DNA of 30,184 bases from a virus: IMG/VR virus record IMGVR_UViG_3300048549_001258, positions 1 through 30,184 of that record. One strand, 5' to 3'. The notes under the pieces are model-generated. The model ran no database searches and was not told where the DNA came from. It saw only the letters and a list, made by a program, of their open reading frames with translations. This document shows positions 1 to 5,210 of this stretch, in pieces; the stretch's first letter is position 1; every line of letters starts with the position of its first letter. The position numbers and the translations under genes are program-made.

Positions 1-272
1 GTAAACCAAGTAAAGCATAGAAGAAATATTATATAGATGATATATATAATGCTAATTATATTTATAAATACATTATTCCTTAATAATCAATAACAATAGA
101 GAGTAAGAGAGTAATAATAGAATTAGTATAGAGGTTATAATAAATATAGAATTTTGTAAGTAACTGATTAACAAAGAAAAGAGAGATCAATAAGATTAAA
201 TAAAAATTGGGGGGGTTCACCACCTAATTTTCACGCCGAGAGGCAAATTTTTTAAAAAGTTTTTTAAAATTT
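1..272. other. AT-rich non-coding stretch
   Basis: No ORF of convincing length or recognisable RNA gene. The sequence is very AT-rich. A G7 run at 209-215 is followed by TTCACCACC, which can form a short GGT/ACC hairpin. An A/T-tract block (T6A5, then T6A4) directly precedes the first gene. No TTGAC-type promoter is visible, so the first gene may be read from outside the window. Confidence 0.6.
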
Positions 273-584
273 ATGGAACTAATAACAAACACACTAGGAT
301 TTATGTATACATGTTGTTTTGCGCTATGTTTTATACCGCAAATTGTCAAGACAATTATTTCAAAAAGCGTTGATAATGTGAGCGTTAGCGTATATTACAT
401 ATCTTTAACGGGATATATTTCTGCTCTGAGTTATACTCTATTGAAAGTGGGGCTAGATTTCTGGTTGCAAATAAACTTTGTTTTGAGCGGAATTGCTTCG
501 TCGGTAATGATTTTTGTCTACCACAAATACAAAAATAGAGAAGTTGTTGTAAATAAGGTAGTTAGGAATATTCGCGTAGATTAA
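273..584 (+). CDS. SemiSWEET-like PQ-loop membrane protein
   Basis: The 103-aa protein has three hydrophobic segments (about residues 6-26, 37-56 and 63-83). The first ends in the PQ-loop signature FIPQIVKTIISKS followed by DNVS, where SemiSWEET proteins have PQ followed by K-S and a serine. Bacterial SemiSWEETs are 85-100-aa three-helix proteins that dimerise to move sugars or other small solutes across the inner membrane. Length, topology and motif position all fit. The tail after residue 85 is basic, consistent with a cytoplasmic end. It is the first gene in the window, and no Shine-Dalgarno sequence precedes the ATG. The transported substrate cannot be inferred. The family call is fairly good; a transport role during infection is inference. 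Confidence 0.65.
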   Translation: MELITNTLGFMYTCCFALCFIPQIVKTIISKSVDNVSVSVYYISLTGYISALSYTLLKVGLDFWLQINFVLSGIASSVMIFVYHKYKNREVVVNKVVRNIRVD

Positions 585-620
585 TGGTATATTTTTTGTA
601 GGGGTTAATACAAAAAGTCA

Positions 621-710
621 AGCCCAAATAGCGCGAAATAACGCGAAATAGTCTGAAATAATGGGAAATAATGGCAAATAGAAGCAAATAACCCGAAATA
701 ATTACAAATA
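621..710 (+). repeat. Nine phased decamers NNNN(C/G)AAATA
   Basis: Nine consecutive 10-bp units each end in CAAATA or GAAATA with a variable 4-base head, in perfect register over 90 bp. The spacing is close to one helical turn. This places nine short A-tracts on one face of the DNA and predicts either intrinsic curvature or a cooperative protein array. Looser versions recur at 3751, 4793, 5940, 7578, 8079, 9213, 10495, 11213 and 11812, mostly just after terminators. Confidence 0.85.
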
Positions 711-711
711 A

Positions 712-727
712 TAGGGTATTTACCCTA
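712..727. promoter_or_regulatory. Operator-like palindrome TAGGGT-N4-ACCCTA
   Basis: Perfect inverted repeat with a 4-bp centre. The same 16-bp layout recurs at 819-834, 11321-11336 and 11911-11926, always upstream of an early promoter. It is probably the binding site of a dimeric regulator. Confidence 0.55.
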
Positions 728-818
728 GAAAGGTCTACTTTTCATAGGGGTAAATACAAAAAAGTCTACTTTTTCATAGGGGTCAAGACAAAAAAACAAA
801 CGATATAGAGTAAAAACG

Positions 819-834
819 TAGGGTAAACACCCTA
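819..834. promoter_or_regulatory. Operator-like palindrome, second copy
   Basis: TAGGGT-AAAC-ACCCTA is a perfect 6-bp inverted repeat ending 22 bp upstream of the -35 box at 857. It belongs to the set at 712, 11321 and 11911. The position suits an activator or an upstream-binding repressor. Confidence 0.6.
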
Positions 835-856
835 GTATGTTTTTTTAAAAAAAGCC

Positions 857-884
857 TTGACAAGTTAGGGATTGTATGCATACT
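857..884 (+). promoter_or_regulatory. Early promoter, leaderless type
   Basis: TTGACA (857-862), 16-bp spacer, CATACT (879-884). A T/A tract lies just upstream of the -35 box. The expected +1 coincides with the ATG at 892, so the transcript should be leaderless. Confidence 0.75.
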
Positions 885-891
885 TGTAGCC

Positions 892-1290
892 ATGACCAAA
901 CTATACCAAAAACTAAAAAAAGAGTCTGATAAGCTCAACGAGCATAATGACTGTGCCGTTAAAGCTATCGCCATCGCCTGCAATATCAAATACAAGGATG
1001 CTTGGAATCTAGCCAAGAAATTCGGCAGACGATATAGGGGCAGAACAAATTCTCTGCAAACAACTTATCCTGCGATCAGATCAAAGGGATTTACTTGCTC
1101 TCTTTTGGAGAATCACAAGATGAACAAGGCAAAGACTGTAAGGAGTCTAAAGCAATTGATTCCTTCTAGGGGAGTGTTCCTAGTCTTTGTTAGAGGCCAT
1201 GTCTTTGGTGTCAGAGGTGGAGAGATTCATGATTGGAGTGAAGGTCGATGCCATCGAATTAAACTTATTATGAGAATTTCAAAGAAATAG
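892..1290 (+). CDS. Papain-like cysteine-protease-like phage protein
   Basis: The 132-aa protein has an NDC-AVKAIA block with Cys21 at the start of a helix, then GRRYRG, then a C-terminal strand pair with His103 (VRGHVFGV) and Asp114 (EIHDW). The order NDC...GHxxxV...xD matches small phage and bacterial papain/C39-like proteins, where Cys-His-Asp forms the catalytic triad. All three candidates are present, so activity is possible; the substrate is unknown. The start is fixed by the promoter at 857, which puts +1 at this ATG. There is no ribosome-binding site, consistent with a leaderless mRNA. It stands alone, followed 1 bp later by the next promoter. The family assignment is from motif memory, not a search. 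Confidence 0.6.
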   Translation: MTKLYQKLKKESDKLNEHNDCAVKAIAIACNIKYKDAWNLAKKFGRRYRGRTNSLQTTYPAIRSKGFTCSLLENHKMNKAKTVRSLKQLIPSRGVFLVFVRGHVFGVRGGEIHDWSEGRCHRIKLIMRISKK

Positions 1291-1291
1291 G

Positions 1292-1320
1292 TTGACATGA
1301 TATACATATTACGTTATTAT
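1292..1320 (+). promoter_or_regulatory. Early promoter with normal leader
   Basis: TTGACA (1292-1297), 17-bp spacer, TATTAT (1315-1320). Unlike its neighbours it gives a leader of about 30 nt containing AAGGA before the ATG at 1358. It drives the two-gene unit 1358-1727. Confidence 0.75.
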
Positions 1321-1357
1321 GCAACCCAACAAATCAACCACATACAGAAAGGAATAA

Positions 1358-1549
1358 ATGAAAACATACATATGCAAAGCATACATTGGAGTAATAGTTG
1401 AAGCCGAAGATGAATTCCAAGCTGAACAACTAGCAGGACTAGAGATGGACGTAGGAGACATCGACTGGGAAGCCGAAGAGGCTGACCCAGAGCATGACTA
1501 CTTCACTACATTACAGAACTACACAACAGAAGGAGGAAACAATGGGTAG
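1358..1549 (+). CDS. Small acidic protein, unknown
   Basis: The 63-aa protein starts with a basic strand-like segment (MKTYICKAYIGVIVEA) and continues with a strongly acidic stretch (DVGDIDWEAEEADPEHD). I do not recognise a family. AAGGA lies 7 nt before the ATG and fixes the start. The stop codon overlaps the next start (ATGGGTAG), so the two genes are probably translationally coupled. Small acidic early phage proteins are often host-takeover factors or DNA mimics. Here that is only speculation from the charge. Confidence 0.7.
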   Translation: MKTYICKAYIGVIVEAEDEFQAEQLAGLEMDVGDIDWEAEEADPEHDYFTTLQNYTTEGGNNG

Positions 1550-1727
1550 AACAAACATCAATAAACTCGCTAGCGAGATTGCAACTGAGATAGTCGAGAA
1601 TCGCATCGGCGAACATTTGACATGGCATTACGACGAAGGCGGTCAATACACATTCACCGAAGAGGCACAAGACCTGTTCATTGAGTTATATGACATCGTC
1701 CACAATCATTTAATTTCGCTTGACTAA
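1542..1727 (+). CDS. Small protein, unknown
   Basis: The 61-aa protein starts at the ATG preceded by a strong AAGGAGG. A longer upstream reading has no such site and would run through the previous gene, so I reject it. The sequence is helical (ASEIATEIVENRIG, then EEAQDLFIELYDIVHNHL) around a central HLTWHYDEGG turn. No family is recognised. It overlaps the preceding gene by 8 nt and is its operon partner. The next promoter's -35 box lies at the very end of this frame (1720). Confidence 0.75.
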   Translation: MGRTNINKLASEIATEIVENRIGEHLTWHYDEGGQYTFTEEAQDLFIELYDIVHNHLISLD

Positions 1728-1747
1728 ATCAAAAAATACTATATACC
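1720..1747 (+). promoter_or_regulatory. Early promoter, leaderless type
   Basis: TTGACT (1720-1725), 16-bp spacer, TATACC (1742-1747). The -35 box overlaps the stop of the upstream gene. The expected +1 is at the ATG at 1755. Confidence 0.65.
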
Positions 1748-1754
1748 TATAATT

Positions 1755-2072
1755 ATGACTACCGAAAAAGTAAAAGAGTTCATTAAGAACAAATGCCTCC
1801 AAGCAGTCGAGGCAAAACCCAATGAGGATAATATCCTTATTTTAAACGAGGATGAAAACGATGCCTTTTTAAAGGTCAAGGATAGATGGGAGGGTTTTTA
1901 TAAATCGTGTGAGTCTTGGAATTGGAATTACGGATATGCTGAAGTAGCCAAGGATATCATAGATAACTACGCCGAATGGGATCGTAAGGATTTGTTCGAG
2001 TTTATTGTTTTCTATTTCGGTGATCCCAACTATCAAAATGAGATAGAAGCTATAATTGAAGTTTTTGAATAA
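1755..2072 (+). CDS. Acidic small protein, unknown
   Basis: The 105-aa protein is rich in Asp/Glu and aromatic residues (for example SWNWNYGYAEVAKDIIDNYAEW). It appears mostly helical with an acidic C-terminus (EIEAIIEVFE). There is no signal peptide, membrane segment or metal-binding cluster. The ATG lies 35 nt from the first base of the -35 box and has no ribosome-binding site, so the mRNA is predicted leaderless. I do not recognise a family. It is a single-gene transcription unit bounded by promoters at 1720 and 2079. Confidence 0.75.
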   Translation: MTTEKVKEFIKNKCLQAVEAKPNEDNILILNEDENDAFLKVKDRWEGFYKSCESWNWNYGYAEVAKDIIDNYAEWDRKDLFEFIVFYFGDPNYQNEIEAIIEVFE

Positions 2073-2078
2073 AAATAG

Positions 2079-2124
2079 TTGACAAATTAAAAAAATCATG
2101 TAAAAGATAGACTAGCGTTTGCTA
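2079..2124 (+). promoter_or_regulatory. Promoter with small 5' hairpin
   Basis: TTGACA (2079-2084) with a weak -10 (TAAAAG at 2101 or AAAGAT at 2103). At the expected +1 lies TAGC-GTTT-GCTA (2113-2124), a weaker relative of the ATAGC-N6-GCTAT hairpins at 10757, 11404 and 11994. Confidence 0.5.
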
Positions 2125-2169
2125 TAAATGCAGACTACGACTGGCACTAATCACACAAAAAAACGCACC

Positions 2170-2397
2170 ATGAAAACAAAACAAATCAAATACTATATGT
2201 CTACCATTATAATCCGCAACGGAGAGTATGAGACTCTAACTAATTACTGCTTTCAAGCAAGCGACCTTGAGGCGGCAGAAAAAGACGTAACTGAATGCTT
2301 TGACATAGGAGGCGACGACTCGGAACAGCAAGCCGAGTTATATAGCTTGGTAGAGGTAACCGAAAAGGAATATAATGTTCTAAAGAAATTTTTATAA
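2170..2397 (+). CDS. Small protein, unknown
   Basis: The 75-aa protein starts MKTKQIKYYMSTIIIRNGEYE. An in-frame ATG at 2128 would add 14 low-complexity residues. I prefer 2170 because the strand-forming KYYMSTIII segment is typical of a native N-terminus, but 2128 cannot be excluded. The middle is acidic and helical (ASDLEAAEKDVTECFDIGGDDSEQQAE), ending in EVTEKEYNVLKKFL. No family is recognised. It is a monocistronic unit closed by the inverted repeat at 2413. Confidence 0.7.
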   Translation: MKTKQIKYYMSTIIIRNGEYETLTNYCFQASDLEAAEKDVTECFDIGGDDSEQQAELYSLVEVTEKEYNVLKKFL

Positions 2398-2412
2398 ATC
2401 CGAATCAAGAGC

Positions 2413-2434
2413 TTCCCGAAATTGATTTCGGGAA
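2413..2434. terminator. Perfect inverted repeat after 2170 gene
   Basis: TTCCCGAAAT-TG-ATTTCGGGAA is a perfect 10-bp stem. No clear T-tract follows, so it may terminate poorly or mainly protect the 3' end. A second hairpin, AGCG-TTCG-CGCT (2458-2469), follows. The rest of 2435-2524 holds nothing else I can support. Confidence 0.55.
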
Positions 2435-2524
2435 CATACATAACTGCTTGATTATTAAGCGTTCGCGCTATTTGTCTTGTATTTGCGTTCGATTTGATTT
2501 GGCGCTATTTTTTTCAAAAAAGGG

Positions 2525-2576
2525 TTGACTAATGCCCAAAACAATACATAATGTAAAACATAATCGTTCTTTAACA
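2525..2576 (+). promoter_or_regulatory. Promoter plus boxA-like leader for first RNA
   Basis: TTGACT (2525-2530), 16-bp spacer, CATAAT (2547-2552). From the expected +1 (2560) the transcript starts ATAATCGTTCTTTAACA, containing GTTCTTTAACA, which closely matches rRNA boxA (TGCTCTTTAACA). The same start is repeated at 2746. Confidence 0.7.
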
Positions 2577-2589
2577 TTTTAACATTTTA

Positions 2590-2696
2590 GCGGAGAATTT
2601 GAACGCTCGACCTAAACGCCTAAAGGGTTCACCCAAGCGGAAATGAGTCGAAAGACCGAGAGCGCCAACTAATTGAAATAGGTTATATCCGCACCA
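2590..2696 (+). ncRNA. Structured RNA with tRNA-like CCA end
   Basis: There is no reading frame here, but the ends pair like a tRNA acceptor: GCGGAGA (2590-2596) with TATCCGC (2686-2692), one mismatch, followed by discriminator A2693 and an encoded CCA. Inside are a 5-bp helix CGCTC (2604-2608)/GAGCG (2660-2664), a hairpin GTC-GAAA-GAC (2647-2656) with a GNRA tetraloop, and GGG-TTCA-CCC nested in CGC/GCG (2617-2639). The T-arm position holds an imperfect stem around ATTGAAA. At 107 nt it is too long for a normal tRNA and no anticodon arm is clear. A dedicated promoter and boxA leader precede it. It could be a divergent tRNA-derived regulatory RNA; function unknown. Confidence 0.5.
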
Positions 2697-2710
2697 ATCT
2701 AAAAAAACTA

Positions 2711-2762
2711 TTGACTTTTCAAAATAATATGTCATACTGAAAGGCATAATCGTTCTTTAAAA
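2711..2762 (+). promoter_or_regulatory. Promoter plus boxA-like leader for second RNA
   Basis: TTGACT (2711-2716), 16-bp spacer, CATACT (2733-2738). The expected transcript start (2746) is ATAATCGTTCTTTAA, identical for 15 nt to the start at 2560. Confidence 0.7.
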
Positions 2763-2767
2763 TTTAA

Positions 2768-2895
2768 TCTTTCAAGTCGTCTAATAGGCAAGACAGCAGC
2801 CAAGCTAAGGCTGCACTCAGCAGTTCGATTCTGCATTAAAAACGGTAAGAGGACTAGTCAAATAGTGATGTGACTTCAATACTCACCTTGAAAGA
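2768..2895 (+). ncRNA. tRNA-like RNA with insertion before 3' acceptor strand
   Basis: A perfect 9-bp terminal helix TCTTTCAAG (2768-2776)/CTTGAAAGA (2887-2895) encloses parts in tRNA order. These are: a D-arm GTCT (2779-2782)/AGAC (2791-2794) with loop AATAGGCA; an arm GCAGCC (2796-2801)/GGCTGC (2809-2814) with loop AAGCTAA; a 5-nt variable region; and a T-arm GCAG/CTGC (2820-2834) with the canonical loop TTCGATT. U8 is in place. About 52 nt (2835-2886) lie between the T-arm and the 3' acceptor strand. Position 33 is A instead of U, so normal decoding (anticodon would be GCT) is doubtful. No CCA is encoded. It is either a regulatory tRNA derivative or a disrupted tRNA gene. Confidence 0.5.
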
Positions 2896-2912
2896 CATTT
2901 TTAAAAAAACTA

Positions 2913-2946
2913 TTGACAAAGCTCAACTTTTGTGATTTAATATAAT
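2913..2946 (+). promoter_or_regulatory. Promoter for 2968-3698 operon
   Basis: TTGACA (2913-2918) preceded by a T/A tract. The -10 is ambiguous: TTTAAT (2936-2941) at 17 bp or TATAAT (2941-2946) at 22 bp. The resulting leader is about 15-20 nt. Confidence 0.6.
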
Positions 2947-2967
2947 CTTAACAATCGAAAATCCAAC

Positions 2968-3249
2968 ATGAAAACAGCAGCAAAAATATACAATATCGAG
3001 CGAAAATGGAATGACGAGGCATCCGAAACCACCACTTCAGACCAAGTTGTAGTGGGTGCTTGTCCCTTTGAAGTATGGGGCGATGAACCAGACGAATGGA
3101 CAGAAAACCAAACAGTCTTTGACCAAAGCATTTTTTACTTCTTTGACAGTCTGGACGAATTGAAGTCATGCTGCGGTGAGAACGGAACTCGCGAGTGGCA
3201 CATCATCAGTTACGAGTTTTACCGTGACGCTGACTTATCAAGAATCTAA
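2968..3249 (+). CDS. Acidic protein, unknown
   Basis: The 93-aa protein has an N-terminal basic strand (MKTAAKIYNIERKW), then an acidic, Trp-rich body (FEVWGDEPDEWTENQTVF) and a C-terminal WHIISYEFYRDADLSRI. It contains an isolated Cys-Cys pair (KSCCGENG). I do not recognise a family. It heads a likely four-gene unit (2968, 3276, 3487, 3654) with short gaps or overlaps. The ATG follows the promoter at 2913 by a short leader and lacks a good ribosome-binding site. Confidence 0.75.
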   Translation: MKTAAKIYNIERKWNDEASETTTSDQVVVGACPFEVWGDEPDEWTENQTVFDQSIFYFFDSLDELKSCCGENGTREWHIISYEFYRDADLSRI

Positions 3250-3275
3250 CCATAACCAACACCGAGGAATAAATT

Positions 3276-3515
3276 ATGAACAAAGCACAAGCATACATAA
3301 GAGCGTCAAGATACTACCTAACCGACGAACTGCCATCGAACTTTGACGAGCTAGATGAGGGGGATATTATGGACTTCATCCGAGATCGCAGGTGGGAGCC
3401 ATTTGAACAGTGGGAACCGCACGGAATTTGGGAGTTGATTGAAGACCTTGCCCAAGAATTTATTGAATTAAAAAATCTTTTTGAAAATGGATCCTCATTA
3501 CCTAGTAATAGTTAG
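3276..3515 (+). CDS. Acidic protein, unknown
   Basis: The 79-aa protein is strongly acidic and Trp-rich (FIRDRRWEPFEQWEPHGIWELIEDLAQEF), starting MNKAQAYIRASRYYL. GAGGAA lies 8 nt before the ATG. No family is recognised. The gap to the upstream gene is 26 nt, and the next gene starts inside its 3' end (3487), which suggests translational coupling. Confidence 0.75.
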   Translation: MNKAQAYIRASRYYLTDELPSNFDELDEGDIMDFIRDRRWEPFEQWEPHGIWELIEDLAQEFIELKNLFENGSSLPSNS

Positions 3516-3657
3516 AAATTCGGACAACAAATCAAGTTATCATGACTTCCCTAAAAGTAGAGAAGGTTTAGCAGCTGCTTATAAATTTGCTAAGGGCTAT
3601 TATAAATGGTCTATCTACTTCGAAGACGAGCTGGTAGATCTACTGGATAACTTATGA
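3487..3657 (+). CDS. Small protein, unknown
   Basis: The 56-aa ORF overlaps the end of the previous gene by 29 nt in another frame. The product begins MDPHYLVIVRNSDNKSSYHD, continues with a basic and aromatic middle (AAYKFAKGYYKWSIYF) and ends EDELVDLLDNL. Mixed composition and sensible codon use support a real gene. No family is recognised. Its stop overlaps the ATGATG of the following micropeptide, so four genes are chained by overlap or short gaps. Confidence 0.6.
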   Translation: MDPHYLVIVRNSDNKSSYHDFPKSREGLAAAYKFAKGYYKWSIYFEDELVDLLDNL

Positions 3658-3698
3658 TGTATATTTTAATTTTCTTGTTGTTGTGTGTAGTCCTGTAA
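3654..3698 (+). CDS. Hydrophobic micropeptide, 14 aa
   Basis: The predicted peptide is MMYILIFLLLCVVL, entirely hydrophobic, starting in the ATGATGA overlap with the upstream stop. It is one of five very short hydrophobic ORFs in this half of the window (also 3793, 4835, 5959 and 11848). It is too short for statistical support alone. The coupled start and the recurrence of the type are the evidence. A single membrane-inserted helix is the only role I can suggest. Confidence 0.4.
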   Translation: MMYILIFLLLCVVL

Positions 3699-3716
3699 GG
3701 GACGTTATGTGTAGTC

Positions 3717-3748
3717 GTCGTCCCGTCTTGTGGTTAGGGCGGGGCGAC
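3717..3748 (+). terminator. Strong hairpin after 3654 operon
   Basis: GTCGTCCCGTC (3717-3727) pairs with GGCGGGGCGAC (3738-3748) over 11 bp including two G-U pairs. No T-tract follows, so it may be a processing or 3'-protecting stem. The decamer module starts immediately after. Confidence 0.55.
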
Positions 3749-3750
3749 AT

Positions 3751-3790
3751 TACCCAAATAGAGCAATTTAGCGCGAAATAAAGTCAAATA
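3751..3790 (+). repeat. Decamer module A
   Basis: Four in-phase decamers (tacccAAATA, gagcaATTTA, gcgcgAAATA, aagtcAAATA). The block, together with the following ATGAT(T/A)(A/G)GTCAAGA, is repeated at 4793-4842. Each copy leads into a 25-aa hydrophobic peptide ORF. Confidence 0.75.
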
Positions 3791-3792
3791 TT

Positions 3793-3870
3793 ATGATTAG
3801 TCAAGAAAATATATTTATATGGACTCTGGTAGTGATGACTGCGATATATTACTATACTTTATATTGTTAA
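3793..3870 (+). CDS. Hydrophobic peptide MISQ..., 25 aa
   Basis: The predicted peptide starts MISQENIFIWTLVVMTAIYY and is one membrane-spanning helix with a short polar N-terminus. Its start region and the DNA before it are duplicated at 4835, whose product also starts MI-x-QE. Conservation of the start and hydrophobic character while the rest diverges suggests a real paired family. There is no Shine-Dalgarno sequence. It may be a membrane micropeptide modulating a host membrane protein; this is inference. Confidence 0.5.
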   Translation: MISQENIFIWTLVVMTAIYYYTLYC

Positions 3871-3898
3871 TTTTTTTTAAAATTTTTTTAAAAAAAGA

Positions 3899-3926
3899 TT
3901 GACTTGCCGTTCATCGCATACATACT
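3899..3926 (+). promoter_or_regulatory. Early promoter, leaderless type
   Basis: TTGACT (3899-3904), 16-bp spacer, CATACT (3921-3926), preceded by long T8/A-tracts resembling an UP element. The ATG at 3934 is at the expected +1. Confidence 0.75.
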
Positions 3927-3933
3927 AGAAAGC

Positions 3934-4281
3934 ATGAAAGTAAGAGTATATCGCAACCTAACCAAAAAATGCCTCTCAGTTCAGACCATGACAGACAAGG
4001 GCTGGAGAGTAACCAGACACGTTCAATCAATCTCCTTAAAAGACGCGACCTTCAAAGTATCTGAAGCGGGGCGACAAAGAGTGATCAGAGATCGGCGCAA
4101 GAACGTTCATGCTATTGTAGAAGGATACGAAACAGATTCGTTTGATGAGTCAAGCTCCAAGCAAGTCACCTATAATCCTTATAAATCATCTCATTTCTAT
4201 TACAGAGATCAACCAAACAAAGCAGTTCTTAAATCCAGAACTGCTAGAATAAAAACTTCGGGGATTGAAATTAATTCTTGA
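3934..4281 (+). CDS. Conserved basic phage protein, unknown function
   Basis: The 115-aa protein starts MKVRVYRNLTKKCLSVQ. It contains GWRVTRHVQSISLKDATF, then KVSEAGRQRVIRDRRKNVHAIVEG. I recall small phage proteins with the same order (K-C-S-x-Q, FKVSEAGRQRV, RKNVHA), but none with a known function. The protein is basic and could bind nucleic acid. A reading from 3904 would place the start inside the -35 box, so I use 3934, where +1 should fall (leaderless). Its stop TGA is embedded in the next TTGACA. Confidence 0.7.
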   Translation: MKVRVYRNLTKKCLSVQTMTDKGWRVTRHVQSISLKDATFKVSEAGRQRVIRDRRKNVHAIVEGYETDSFDESSSKQVTYNPYKSSHFYYRDQPNKAVLKSRTARIKTSGIEINS

Positions 4282-4305
4282 CACTCAGCAAAAAGCTCTT
4301 ATAGT
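4278..4305 (+). promoter_or_regulatory. Early promoter overlapping upstream stop
   Basis: TTGACA (4278-4283), 16-bp spacer, TATAGT (4300-4305). The upstream gene's TGA (4279-4281) lies inside the -35 box. The ATG at 4312 is at the expected +1. Confidence 0.75.
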
Positions 4306-4311
4306 AATCTT

Positions 4312-4524
4312 ATGAAAATCACACTAGACCTAACCAACTCGCAACTAATGTTAATCAGAAATGCTTTATATAAGAGCGCTCGACTAGAAGTCTCCTATAG
4401 AAATGATTTAAATAGCTTGCCTTGTAGCAGTTCGTTCCCTAAACTCAATGCACTTAGCGATGATCGTGAAGCAGACCTAAACGAATTAGGGGATACCTTC
4501 AAAGACCTTTGCTACTCTGTATAA
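4312..4524 (+). CDS. Small protein, unknown
   Basis: The 70-aa protein starts MKITLDLTNSQLMLIRNALY, a strand-helix beginning typical of small phage proteins annotated only as hypothetical. It has a low-complexity SLPCSSSFPKL middle and an acidic DDREADLNELGDTFKDL helix. It is predicted leaderless from the promoter at 4278. Only 1 nt separates its stop from the next ATG, so the two form an operon. Confidence 0.7.
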   Translation: MKITLDLTNSQLMLIRNALYKSARLEVSYRNDLNSLPCSSSFPKLNALSDDREADLNELGDTFKDLCYSV

Positions 4525-4525
4525 T

Positions 4526-4732
4526 ATGAATATTTTTAAAACTATTCTTGACGAACTTGAATCAAGAGGTCATAAGTATATTACTAATCCTGTTGGCTTT
4601 GGCATGGCGATTGCAGAATTTAAGACAGTTTACGCTTACTACGATGAAGAAGAGTATGACATTTTTAATATTGATCGACAAGAAAACCTAAGTATCATTT
4701 CAACTGAAATAGGACAGTTTAAAACTTTCTAA
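4526..4732 (+). CDS. Small protein, unknown
   Basis: The 68-aa protein starts MNIFKTILDELESRGHKYIT, with an acidic aromatic middle (VYAYYDEEEYDIFNIDR) and a C-terminal hydrophobic stretch. No family is recognised. It is coupled to the upstream gene by a TAATATG junction and is followed by the strong terminator at 4758. Confidence 0.7.
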   Translation: MNIFKTILDELESRGHKYITNPVGFGMAIAEFKTVYAYYDEEEYDIFNIDRQENLSIISTEIGQFKTF

Positions 4733-4757
4733 TTTGTTACGTGTGTAACGTGTGTGT

Positions 4758-4794
4758 GCCGTCTCGCCCCTTAGTCAGGGTGAGGCGGCTTTTT
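4758..4794 (+). terminator. Intrinsic terminator
   Basis: GCCGTCTCGCCC (4758-4769) pairs with GGGTGAGGCGGC (4778-4789), followed by TTTTT. It closes the 4312-4732 operon. Confidence 0.85.
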
Positions 4795-4832
4795 CGCAAA
4801 TAGAGCAATTTAGCGCGAAATAAAGTCAAATA
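4793..4832 (+). repeat. Decamer module B (copy of 3751-3790)
   Basis: The same four in-phase decamers as module A, with the last three units identical. It starts in the terminator T-tract and runs into the second hydrophobic peptide ORF. Confidence 0.75.
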
Positions 4833-4834
4833 TT

Positions 4835-4912
4835 ATGATAGGTCAAGAATTATTATTGTGGAGTATAGTGGCTTTTGTCATTTGCCTTTATTTAAATCTA
4901 TTTGTAAGGTAA
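4835..4912 (+). CDS. Hydrophobic peptide MIGQ..., 25 aa
   Basis: The predicted peptide starts MIGQELLLWSIVAFVICLYL and ends NLFVR. It is a single transmembrane helix with a short polar N-terminus and a basic C-terminal residue. It is a paralogue of the 3793 peptide, in the same position relative to the decamer module. The shared MI-x-QE start and equal length (25 codons each) are the main support. Confidence 0.5.
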   Translation: MIGQELLLWSIVAFVICLYLNLFVR

Positions 4913-4940
4913 TTTTTTTAAAAAATTTTAAAAAAAAATA

Positions 4941-4968
4941 TTGACTATAAGGTTTTTCTATGCATTGT
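4941..4968 (+). promoter_or_regulatory. Early promoter, leaderless type
   Basis: TTGACT (4941-4946), 16-bp spacer, CATTGT (4963-4968), behind T7A6-like tracts. The ATG at 4977 lies 36 nt from the first base of the -35 box. Confidence 0.7.
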
Positions 4969-4976
4969 TATTGACC

Positions 4977-5210
4977 ATGACAAACATAACTATAACGCAT
5001 AAACAATCATATGGAAACAATCACTTATATATTTCGGGTGATAAAGCAGACAATTTAAAAGCTTTACTAGGAAAGAAGACTGTTAATTTATCTGATTTAA
5101 AAAACCTTCTTAAGCTTGGGGTGCAATTTAACATTGACGCAAGCACGCAAACATGCTTAAACATTACTTCCGCAATTAATCACGGTGCAAGCGAAATTAT
5201 TTTTCCTTAG
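4977..5210 (+). CDS. Small protein, unknown
   Basis: The 77-aa protein starts MTNITITHKQSYGNNHLYIS, with DKADNLKALLGKKTVNLSDLKNLLKLG forming two likely helices and a C-terminal strand. An upstream in-frame start would lie in the -35 box, so 4977 is chosen; it also sits at the expected +1. No family is recognised. It is a monocistronic unit; the next -35 box is 3 nt after its stop. Confidence 0.7.
   Translation: MTNITITHKQSYGNNHLYISGDKADNLKALLGKKTVNLSDLKNLLKLGVQFNIDASTQTCLNITSAINHGASEIIFP

Larger units (their letters stand above)
600..796 (+). repeat. Three copies of AGGGGTnAAnACAAAAA
   Basis: Copies lie at 600-616, 746-763 and 778-796. The last two sit in a longer direct repeat (GTCTACTTTT(T)CATAGGGG) with a period of about 32 bp. 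They flank the decamer array and the operator-like palindromes, upstream of the promoter at 857. They may be protein-binding sites; no function is evident. Confidence 0.6.

Noticed and set aside
621-710. CRISPR array
   Set aside because: Unit is 10 bp with a 6-bp constant part; no repeat-spacer structure or cas genes.
2835-2886. Group I or tRNA intron in the second tRNA-like RNA
   Set aside because: Only 52 nt, no intron core elements, and not in the anticodon loop.
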